This document shows, piece by piece, positions 24,993 to 32,040 of a stretch of DNA of 64,000 nt (its first letter is position 1; the number at the start of each line of letters is the position of its first letter). The position numbers and the translations under genes were made by a program. The stretch comes from Saprospiraceae bacterium. Lineage in GTDB: Bacteria > Bacteroidota > Bacteroidia > Chitinophagales > Saprospiraceae. A model generated the notes under the pieces. The model was not told where the DNA came from, made no database searches, and worked only from the letters and a program-made list of their open reading frames with translations. The stretch covers positions 2,547,501 through 2,611,500 of the forward strand of contig JADJXG010000001.1 in the NCBI GenBank assembly GCA_016715965.1, in the 5' to 3' direction.

Positions 24993-25380
24993 TGGCAAAA
25001 TAGAATTGTTTGGGATACCTAACATTTTTTGAAGGTACAAAGTTCAACAATTTATTGGTGAATTTGAAGTGAATTTTATAAAATGGTGATTTTCGTCATC
25101 CTTGAAGTTGATAAAAGTCAATTTTATTTCAAAAATCTACAGCAATCGTGAGTAGAAATCAATATATATTAAAAATTAATTTTATATATAATATATTATA
25201 TTACATGTAAATTATAAATATTGATGAGAATATTTTTGCCGTTTAAGTATTAAAAATTTAATTGAGGATATGATCTTAACCCATTAGTTTTCAATGGTCT
25301 ATGGCAATTCAATTGGGTAACCATTTCTTGATTCAAACCGCAATTGTATTGTAACTGAGCCATGCTTTACTTCTGGAAGC
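24993..25380. other. AT-rich intergenic region
   Basis: About 390 bases upstream of iscS with very high A+T content (25150-25260 is almost only A and T). I see no gene, no clear TAnnTTTG box for iscS and no strong inverted repeat. It separates the Fe-S operon from the decayed gene and biosynthetic operon that follow. Confidence 0.4.
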
Positions 25381-25887
25381 CTACTGATTTCGACATAACA
25401 ATCGTTGATAAATAAATTGTTTTAATTGTGATCCTATAATTGGAAAGGGATTACAGGACTGTGTTAAAGTTACATTTTTTACTTCTTCACCCTCATTGAT
25501 GAAATGGATATTGTCTTGTCCTGCTATTATACAAAGGTAAATATCGTTCACGGCAGAACCGATTCTATTGCCTTCCCAGTTCATACTACCTTCTTTTATG
25601 CTACTAAGGTGGAATTTGATCTTACTCTTATCATCCAGTGGATAAGAGGCAAGTCCAAAACCCAATTGTGATCAAAAATCGTTTTCGACCTGGCCGTATT
25701 AATACAATATTTTAGCAGTCCCTTGAGGTATTTCACCAATTAAATTTTCGATTTTAAATTGGCATCCATCCAGGCTCATTTTCGATGGGTAATTTTGAGA
25801 CACGCAGCCATTGTTTTGATAGGGTAGAGAGGATGACATTAGCGTTTTTAAATGATTCAGGTTTAGATAAGAAAAAGTTACTGCAAT
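25381..25887 (-). pseudogene. Decayed coding sequence with two in-frame stops
   Basis: On the minus strand a single reading frame from 25887 to 25381 carries about 165 codons of normal protein composition, interrupted by TAA at 25699-25701 and TGA at 25672-25674. The longest intact part, about 94 codons (25665-25381), lacks an ATG start. The residues (Cys, Gly, Asn, Ser rich; IPQGTAKILY, IGSAVNDIYLCI) suggest a secreted beta-rich protein, but I do not recognise the family. Bases 25888-26058 also hold short coding-like pieces in shifting frames. It lies between iscS and the polyketide-like operon and looks like relic DNA at the edge of an inserted region. Confidence 0.5.
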
Positions 25888-26058
25888 TCATCCAATCGAA
25901 GTAAAAAATCAGACTTTTAGGGGAGCAGGAAATTTGTTCCGCTCATCAACCATATGGGATTTGGTCTGTAGAAAGGTTATTTTCTGGTGCGGATAGACGA
26001 AGCTGCCTGTGACGATTAAAATTGGATTCCTTGTACTTTTTCAAAGTCAGTAAAAGTC

Positions 26059-26460
26059 TCAGGTTGATTTTCTCATTTGCTGATTGGGATACTCAAGGAC
26101 ATGGTAAACAGCATTCACTTTAAAATACAATTCATTGTCACTCGTTGCGCTAGATTTTACAGAGCAAGTTGGTCCATTGCTGTCGCAGTCTATTTTGACA
26201 ATTATTTGGGGAGTTTTTTCAGGGTTCATGATTTTTAAAAATTTACATTGTAAAATGGTTTCAAGTTTTAATTTAATTGAGAATTTTTTTTCCAGTAGTT
26301 CATGAAGGATCAGTAATTGGATGGCGCCGGGAGTAACTGGATGTCCAGGAAAATGACCGGTGTAAACTATATGGTCTCGATTTAGTTCAATTTTAGCAAG
26401 AAATCCATTTTGAGTTTCAGAAATTGAAATTATTTTATAAAAATCATTTGCGAGTTTCAT
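26059..26460 (-). CDS. Hotdog-fold 3-hydroxyacyl-ACP dehydratase, ApeI/FabZ-like
   Basis: A 133-residue hotdog protein starting at ATG 26460 (upstream residues to 26496 overlap the previous gene and are atypical). It has the FabZ/ApeI His loop YTGHFPGHPVTPGAIQ (residues about 34-49), containing the catalytic His. The central helix reads QLLILHELLEK, so the acidic residue normally found in FabZ (in LEAMAQ) is replaced by Leu. It could pair with the second hotdog protein of the operon (28874-29290), which has the complementary pattern. It is the last gene of the nine-gene operon, 1 base after the chain-length-factor-like gene. Confidence 0.75.
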   Translation of the reverse strand: MKLANDFYKIISISETQNGFLAKIELNRDHIVYTGHFPGHPVTPGAIQLLILHELLEKKFSIKLKLETILQCKFLKIMNPEKTPQIIVKIDCDSNGPTCSVKSSATSDNELYFKVNAVYHVLEYPNQQMRKST

Positions 26461-26461
26461 C

Positions 26462-27415
26462 TTATGAGTCAATAGATTCCAATAATATAAGACCAAGATT
26501 TTCCGGGATTAAATTGTTGCAGATTAGAATTCTTTTGATCATTGGATACTTTTGTTGCGATAAAATATCTACTGCATAACTTAAGGCAAAGCCAGAATTG
26601 GTAAGATAGACACCGGAAAATTTTTGAAAGTCCATTAATTTACTTTTTTCAAACAATGAGTTTACACCCACAATTGTATTTTCTTTGCTATTCGAATAGA
26701 GTACCAGGTCAATGCTTTCAGGTGAGCAATCATTATTTCGTAAAAAATCTGAGATTGGATTAAGAATAGAGTTGTTCAATACGAAGCTGGCAACATCCAC
26801 TATCCTGGTATCAGAAGGAGCGTTTGATTTATTTGCCAGAATAAAAAATGAGGCCCCTGAAGTTGAAAGACAATCATTGAGATCCAGTCTTTTTTCAATA
26901 TTGTACAAATTGGCTTCTATTTCATCTGCAGCCCCCACCAATGCAGTGCTCGAGCCTTCACTGATATACAATGCGGCATCCATGAGGGCCTGTTCAAAGG
27001 AAACATTGTTTTGGGTATGCGTCATATTATAGCTATTGTTTCCCAATATTAGGGAAAGCTGGCCAGCAATGGTATTGTGTGTAGAAGAGATGAAAGAGGT
27101 AGGAGACAAGGGACCACCTTCTGCATTTATAATTTTTTCGAGAAATTGTTTTGTATGAGTACAGCAACCCATGCTAGTACCAATGATAATGGCCTCTGGC
27201 TGCTGCTTTTCAGAAGACAGAAGACAGTCGATAGCACAGGCAACTGACATTTTTAAAACATTGCTCATTCTTCTTCTTTCCATGGGTGAAATAAATTCGC
27301 TATAGTCCGGATGTAGGAGAACACTGGAATGATCCAGTTCTTTGATCAATGCAGAAAAGCCTTTGTTTCGAAAGCTGGGCTGATGAGAAATGGTAGAAGC
27401 GGAAAGTATGTACAT
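26462..27415 (-). CDS. Beta-ketoacyl synthase-like chain-length factor (no active-site Cys)
   Basis: A 317-residue thiolase-fold protein related to ketosynthases but shorter than the usual about 400. The N-terminal half is recognisable: MERRRMSNVLKMSVACAID, then IIIGTSMGCCTHTKQFL and FISSTHNTIAGQLS. The nucleophile position, STACSSG in the partner enzyme, reads THTQNNVS, putting Gln where Cys should be. The HGTGT and KxxxGH motifs are missing. This pattern fits the chain-length factor (KS-beta) of type II polyketide synthases such as ApeC of aryl polyene clusters. It follows the active ketosynthase gene by 3 bases, as expected for a KS/CLF pair. No catalytic role of its own is expected. Confidence 0.75.
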   Translation of the reverse strand: MYILSASTISHQPSFRNKGFSALIKELDHSSVLLHPDYSEFISPMERRRMSNVLKMSVACAIDCLLSSEKQQPEAIIIGTSMGCCTHTKQFLEKIINAEGGPLSPTSFISSTHNTIAGQLSLILGNNSYNMTHTQNNVSFEQALMDAALYISEGSSTALVGAADEIEANLYNIEKRLDLNDCLSTSGASFFILANKSNAPSDTRIVDVASFVLNNSILNPISDFLRNNDCSPESIDLVLYSNSKENTIVGVNSLFEKSKLMDFQKFSGVYLTNSGFALSYAVDILSQQKYPMIKRILICNNLIPENLGLILLESIDS

Positions 27416-27418
27416 TCC

Positions 27419-28588
27419 TTAGATTTTACTGAATATTAGACTTGTACAATTACCTCCAAAACCAAATGAATTGGAGAGAACATGCTCAATGTTTGCATGG
27501 TTCTGAAATATGGAACAAGGAGCCATTCCGGTTTCTTTCATTGGTGTAGTATAATGGAGATTTGGGGGAATGACTTGTGTGTTAAGAGCAAGAACACTAT
27601 ACACGGCTTCAATTGCACCTGCTGCTGCTAAGGTATGACCTGTAAACCCTTTGGTTGAGCTAAAAGGCGGAATATTGTCTTCAAATACCGCTTTAATGGC
27701 CATTGATTCGGATAAATCATTGTTTTCTGTTCCTGTGCCATGAGCATTGATGTAATTTATTTTTTCCGGTGTGATTTTTGCTTTTATTAAAGCTTTGCTC
27801 ATGGAAAGCACAGCACCTTGGCCATTGGGAGAGCTTGCAGTTTGATGATAGGCATCTGTTGAGTTGTTCCATCCAGACAGAATACAAAGAGGCGTATTGC
27901 CGGTGACCGAAACACTGTGCTCGTTTTCAATCACCAGAAAAGCAGCGCCTTCCCCCAGATTTAGTCCTTTTCTATTTTCATCAAAAGGCTTACAGATGCT
28001 TTCATCATAGATTTTCAGTGAATTGAAACCATTGATGTTAAATAGTGTAAGCGGGTCGCATCCACCTACGATCACTCTGTCAAGCTTTTTTCCTTCCACC
28101 ATTCTTGCTCCGAGCATAATTGAATTAGCACCAGAGGAGCAAGCTGTTGAAATGGTTCCAATGTAACCAGAAATTCCTAATTCTCGGGCCACTTTTTCTG
28201 TGGTACCACCATTTTCAAATATCTGTTTGGTGTATGAATCTGATTGATTGTATTTTTTTGATTGTATATAATATTCCTCCATTTTATCGAGTCCACCGAC
28301 AGAAGTTGCAGAAATCAGTCCTGTCCTGACACGGACAAAATGCCTGTTATTTTTCCAGGCCTCATTTGCTGCCAAGAGGGAGAGCAAGCTTGTTCTTGAA
28401 TAGTCTTCCTTGGGTAAGTTGAGCAATTTAATAATTTGTTCATTGTTCCATTTGACTTTACCCAGCAATAATTGATGATCATTGGATTTTTTAATGCCGG
28501 TTTGAAGTGATTGGAGAGAATTTAAATTTTCATCTACATTGAGTCCAACAGCACTCACAACGCCAATGCCCGTCACATATATTTTCAT
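27419..28588 (-). CDS. Beta-ketoacyl-ACP synthase II-type (active ketosynthase)
   Basis: A 389-residue condensing enzyme. The full Cys-His-His triad is present: Cys150 in ISTACSSGAN, His in INAHGTGTENND (near 287) and His in TKGFTGHTLAAAGA (near 322). The N-terminus YVTGIGVVSAVG and C-terminus NSFGFGGNCTSL are typical of FabF/KS-alpha. It elongates acyl chains held on the operon's acyl carrier protein, which is encoded one base upstream. The closeness to a Cys-less ketosynthase homolog indicates a type II polyketide-type KS/CLF rather than primary fatty-acid FabF. Cytosolic. Confidence 0.9.
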   Translation of the reverse strand: MKIYVTGIGVVSAVGLNVDENLNSLQSLQTGIKKSNDHQLLLGKVKWNNEQIIKLLNLPKEDYSRTSLLSLLAANEAWKNNRHFVRVRTGLISATSVGGLDKMEEYYIQSKKYNQSDSYTKQIFENGGTTEKVARELGISGYIGTISTACSSGANSIMLGARMVEGKKLDRVIVGGCDPLTLFNINGFNSLKIYDESICKPFDENRKGLNLGEGAAFLVIENEHSVSVTGNTPLCILSGWNNSTDAYHQTASSPNGQGAVLSMSKALIKAKITPEKINYINAHGTGTENNDLSESMAIKAVFEDNIPPFSSTKGFTGHTLAAAGAIEAVYSVLALNTQVIPPNLHYTTPMKETGMAPCSIFQNHANIEHVLSNSFGFGGNCTSLIFSKI

Positions 28589-28589
28589 T

Positions 28590-28853
28590 TTACTTTTTGC
28601 CGTTCCTGATGATATAGTCAGCCATGGTATTGATGGATTTTAGCACCTTTCGTCCTGTTTCCTCATCCGGAATTTTAACTCCGTGGTATCTTTCCATTAT
28701 AACAACCAGTTCCAGTGCATCAATGGAGTCAAGTCCAAGACCTTCGACAAAGAGTGGAGCATCGTCTTCAATATCTTCCGGCTGTAAATCTTCAATATTT
28801 AACTCCTCAATAATTTTTTTCTTTAGATCGTATTTTAATGTATTAATATTCAT
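28590..28853 (-). CDS. Acyl carrier protein
   Basis: An 87-residue acidic carrier protein. The phosphopantetheine attachment Ser is in EGLGLDSIDALELVV (near residue 42, in the DSI motif). It has the four-helix ACP size and charge and a Lys-rich C-terminus (RNGKK). It sits between the hotdog dehydratase and ketosynthase genes, with one base to the next gene, so it should carry the growing chain of this operon rather than serve primary fatty-acid synthesis. No phosphopantetheinyl transferase is in the window, so activation depends on an enzyme encoded elsewhere. Confidence 0.92.
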   Translation of the reverse strand: MNINTLKYDLKKKIIEELNIEDLQPEDIEDDAPLFVEGLGLDSIDALELVVIMERYHGVKIPDEETGRKVLKSINTMADYIIRNGKK

Positions 28854-28873
28854 GTGATATAATAGAATTATTA

Positions 28874-29290
28874 TTAGATTCCAACTAGTTTCATTTCACA
28901 TTCCAGCAGCAATTCTTGACCTAGATAGCTTTCCCCTTTTATTAAAAACATGCTTCCAAATTGCTGGATTGGAGTTACATGTGTTTGGATGGTATCATTT
29001 AGTTTTGCTAATTTATGTAACTTTAGTTTTGAGATGGCCCCAATAAAGCCGTCCAAGGGTTTAGATTGTATTTCAATACCAATAAAGCACAAACCAGCGG
29101 CACTGCTTTGTGCTATATTTTCAATTAGTGCATATTCACTGAGCGTATTATCCAAAAGAAAAATGTTGTTTTGTCGGATGGTGAAATCAGTAATAATTTC
29201 TCCATCCATGCATTCTATTAAGTTGTCAATCATAATAAATGGTTCCCGTTGGGGAATATAATATTTAATATTTTCATTGCTGACTTGCAT
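28874..29290 (-). CDS. Hotdog-fold dehydratase-like protein, ApeP-like
   Basis: A 138-residue hotdog protein. The start YYIPQREPFIMIDNL matches the FabZ/ApeP pattern 'PHR.PFL.ID' but with Gln in place of His. The central helix reads ALIENIAQSSAAG (near residue 76), with the Glu and AQ typical of the family, yet there is no HFPG loop. It therefore has the acidic half of a dehydratase site but not the His half, opposite to the protein at 26059-26460. A heteromeric dehydratase, as known for the two aryl polyene dehydratases, is plausible. Its start codon overlaps the ketoreductase stop by one base. Confidence 0.7.
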   Translation of the reverse strand: MQVSNENIKYYIPQREPFIMIDNLIECMDGEIITDFTIRQNNIFLLDNTLSEYALIENIAQSSAAGLCFIGIEIQSKPLDGFIGAISKLKLHKLAKLNDTIQTHVTPIQQFGSMFLIKGESYLGQELLLECEMKLVGI

Positions 29291-30021
29291 TAAGAGTATA
29301 ATCCACCATTAATATTGATCACTTCTCCAGTTATGTAAGAAGCTTTTTCAGAACACAGAAAGCTAACCAGATGAGCTATTTCTTCTGGCTCTCCGACTCT
29401 TCCGGCGGGAATTATTTTTAAATAATTTTCCACATTGATGCTTTTGATCATATCAGTATTGATTAGCCCTGGAGCAACAGCATTGACTGTAATTCCCATT
29501 TTGGCCACTTCCTGTGCGAGGGCTTTGGTGGCTCCAATCATTCCCGCTTTCGCGGCCGAGTAATTTGTTTGACCTGGAGTTCCTTTTAAGCCTGAAATGG
29601 ATACAATATTGATGATTTTTCCGGTTTTATAGTGTAGCATCTTTCGCATCACATTTTGCGTAAGGTTAAACATTCCTTTAAGAGATACCTCAATAACCTC
29701 ATCCCAATTGATCTCCGACATAAAAATGAAAAGACCATCTTTTGTAATTCCTGCATTATTAACAAGCACGTGAATAAATTTATCAGGATTTGAAGTTTGC
29801 CAATCTGAAATGACCTGATCTACTTCATCCTTGTTCTGCACTTTAAATTTTAAGACTTCTGCGCTACCGCCACATTCTTTGATCATATTGCAGGTTTCAT
29901 TAGCAGATTTTATGTCTGTCGAGTAGTTAATCAGAGTATGGAGTCCATGGTCCAGAGCAATTTGTTTGGCGATGGCTCTGCCTATGCCTTTTGATCCGCC
30001 GGTAATCAGTGCACATTTCAT
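29290..30021 (-). CDS. 3-oxoacyl-ACP reductase, FabG-type
   Basis: A 243-residue short-chain dehydrogenase. The NADP-binding start is ALITGGSKGIGRAIA (residues 4-18), then VLVNNAGITKDG, with catalytic Ser in IVSISGLKG (near 138), and Tyr and Lys in NYSAAKAGMIGATKALA (near 151 and 155). The C-terminus SYITGEVININGGLYS is typical of FabG. It overlaps the upstream lipoprotein gene by 4 bases and the downstream dehydratase gene by 1 base. It should reduce the beta-keto group of the ACP-bound chain in this operon (the ApeQ role in aryl polyene clusters). Confidence 0.92.
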   Translation of the reverse strand: MKCALITGGSKGIGRAIAKQIALDHGLHTLINYSTDIKSANETCNMIKECGGSAEVLKFKVQNKDEVDQVISDWQTSNPDKFIHVLVNNAGITKDGLFIFMSEINWDEVIEVSLKGMFNLTQNVMRKMLHYKTGKIINIVSISGLKGTPGQTNYSAAKAGMIGATKALAQEVAKMGITVNAVAPGLINTDMIKSINVENYLKIIPAGRVGEPEEIAHLVSFLCSEKASYITGEVININGGLYS

Positions 30022-31178
30022 TTGGATTTAGTCTTTTCTTTCTTAAGAAATCTATTTAAACTTCTAATTCCACGAATGCAAAGCATTATAAGTAGTGCTC
30101 CAAGAATGAGCCAAGCCAAACCTAGTACCATTCCTGATACTAATAATGATATTCCATAAATAGTTAAGCATATTCCTGCGCATATCAAAACTACTAAATA
30201 TATAATCCCAAGAATAGCAAATAATGTCAAAATCACTGCAGCTTTTTTCCTCGCAATTTGATCAGTTTCGAGTGTATTTTGACCTTTGAGTTCATCGGAA
30301 TAACTTGAATGCAGTTGCGTTGTTATGGCATTGTCAACGGAGTAGAGTATTTTTGTACCAGTAGAATTTGGAAATTTGACCGTAAATTGGTTGCCAAATG
30401 AAGTAACTATTATGGTGGAAGATATGATGATTGCCAAATAACCTGCTCTCTGCCGGTTTAAAACTTTGGGTAAGGTGAATTGATTGCTATTGTATAAAAA
30501 TGGGACCAAGAGGAAACCCAGTGCAGCTAATATTCCGAATAGAATGTTGTTGACATTTGTCAACTCATACCCCAATTCTCTTAAATTGTGGCCGGTGATA
30601 AAAGCGATCAGAATAAGTGGTATTTGGAGTAGCGCTATAAATAATTGTGCTTTTTTAGGATTTGTTTTTGCCCAGCGAGTTAGTTTGGTAGCCCTGCTTT
30701 TATTCATCCTAAGCATTCCAAAGGTAGTAAGGGCCATTAACACAGCAGCCAGATAGATTAAACGATTGCCGTTTCTGTACTTTTTATGTTCTATAGTATG
30801 GATTGAGATTCTTTTTTTTGTACTTTCAGCTCTTTTACCGAGATAAATGGATTCTGTTTTTTTCTTAAGATGGGAGCTCTGTTTCTTGGTAGGTGGAATT
30901 GGTAAAGTTTCTTTGGTTGTATAAAAATTTTGAGTTTCGACCTTTTTAAAATCTTCTTTATTTGAAGATTGAATGACCTGATTGTTTTCGGAATTTATAG
31001 GTAATCCTCCATTTTTTTCGTTTTGAATGTGTGCTGTCATCACATGGGTACTTTCATTGATAGGATTGTATTGCCCCATGCCATAAGGGTTTTTCTCGAT
31101 TGTACAGGAATAAAATTTTTTCCTTGGAGTACAAGAGTTTAGGGTCAGAATCAGAATAATAATGACATATGTTTTCAT
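30018..31178 (-). CDS. Polytopic membrane lipoprotein of unknown function in the biosynthetic operon
   Basis: A 386-residue protein with an unusual plan. It opens with a lipoprotein signal (MKTYVIIILILTLNSC, lipobox LNSC with Cys16). A polar, Lys/Thr-rich spacer of about 120 residues follows. The C-terminal two thirds then holds five or more transmembrane helices (near 136-156, 174-195, 206-226, 243-260 and a long hydrophobic stretch at about 311-372), ending in a basic tail (RFLKKEKTKSK). I do not recognise the family. It lies between the DUF1702-like gene (19 bases) and FabG (4-base overlap), so it belongs to the operon; membrane placement or transport of the product is a guess from context. 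Confidence 0.75.
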   Translation of the reverse strand: MKTYVIIILILTLNSCTPRKKFYSCTIEKNPYGMGQYNPINESTHVMTAHIQNEKNGGLPINSENNQVIQSSNKEDFKKVETQNFYTTKETLPIPPTKKQSSHLKKKTESIYLGKRAESTKKRISIHTIEHKKYRNGNRLIYLAAVLMALTTFGMLRMNKSRATKLTRWAKTNPKKAQLFIALLQIPLILIAFITGHNLRELGYELTNVNNILFGILAALGFLLVPFLYNSNQFTLPKVLNRQRAGYLAIIISSTIIVTSFGNQFTVKFPNSTGTKILYSVDNAITTQLHSSYSDELKGQNTLETDQIARKKAAVILTLFAILGIIYLVVLICAGICLTIYGISLLVSGMVLGLAWLILGALLIMLCIRGIRSLNRFLKKEKTKSK

Positions 31179-31197
31179 ATGGTTTAATTTTAAAGGT

Positions 31198-32040
31198 TTA
31201 GTTTATTGAAAGCTTTTTTTCAAGGTTTGAAATCCAATGGATTTTATCCTGGCAATCAGAAGATGAAAAGAGTTTTTCAATTTCTAAAATTGGAATTCCA
31301 CAAACAACTTCACAGGCCATTACAACAGAGGGAATGACAGTTTCAGATTTAATCCGACTATAGGCTGCTATGGCAATACCTGCGCTTAAAGATACAATAT
31401 AATTGCCAGATTGATTGGTCAATTCTTTGAGGATCGATTTTTCCGTTCCCCCAACATATCCACAAGCAATACCCACTCCTCTCCATAAATCAGAATGTCG
31501 AGATTCTGTAAAAAGGGAGATTTTGGCATTTAGAATTTGCAAATTTCCCTTTGAAATATGCCATAATCGCCTTCCAATCCCCTGGTCGTATCCTTTTAGC
31601 TGAATGCCTTTAATTTCTTCAGGAATACAAGCGTTTTGAATGAACTTACGTTCTTTGAAAAGGGAATGGTAGTAGCCATAGCCGTCAAGAACCATTTGTT
31701 GGCTGTGCAAAGGTAAATCAAGAGTAAACAAGTCGGGTGGTGTATTTGATTTGGCCAATGCCCATCCCAGTCCAATTTGCATATGAAAAGGATGAAGTTG
31801 GCATTTTTTCAGGTAAAATTCGCTGTAATTCTTAAGAGCTAATCCGGCTTTCAGATCTTGGTATGCGATTTCAGAGGAAGCACTTTCATAAGACAGAGAA
31901 TGGAAATCGTGATGATCCTCGTCCAAAAAATTAATTATGTCAATAAGGGTGGCATACTTGTTTATATGATAAGCCACCATCAGAAATAAATTCTGGATGT
32001 ACTCAATGTTTTGGGCGATATTTTGAGTATTATGGTTCAA
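31198..32040 (-). CDS. DUF1702-like protein
   Basis: A 280-residue soluble protein. The central part fits my recollection of the DUF1702 pattern: DGYGYYHSLF (near 114), then GYDQGIGRRLWHISKG (near 150), SRHSDLWRGVGIACGYVGG (near 180) and a Gly/Ala-rich segment SAGIAIAAYSR, with PSVVMACEVVCG near the end. DUF1702 proteins are known from enediyne and other polyketide loci, with no firmly established activity that I know of. It overlaps the halogenase-like gene by 11 bases. The family call is from memory of motifs and needs a profile search; a structural or chain-processing role in the pathway is possible. Confidence 0.6.
   Translation of the reverse strand: MNHNTQNIAQNIEYIQNLFLMVAYHINKYATLIDIINFLDEDHHDFHSLSYESASSEIAYQDLKAGLALKNYSEFYLKKCQLHPFHMQIGLGWALAKSNTPPDLFTLDLPLHSQQMVLDGYGYYHSLFKERKFIQNACIPEEIKGIQLKGYDQGIGRRLWHISKGNLQILNAKISLFTESRHSDLWRGVGIACGYVGGTEKSILKELTNQSGNYIVSLSAGIAIAAYSRIKSETVIPSVVMACEVVCGIPILEIEKLFSSSDCQDKIHWISNLEKKLSIN

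Noticed and set aside
26059..30021. Primary fatty-acid synthesis genes (fabF, acpP, fabG, fabZ)
   Set aside because: The Cys-less ketosynthase homolog, paired divergent hotdog proteins and the linked halogenase-like gene point to a secondary pathway; fabD, fabH and plsX are also missing.
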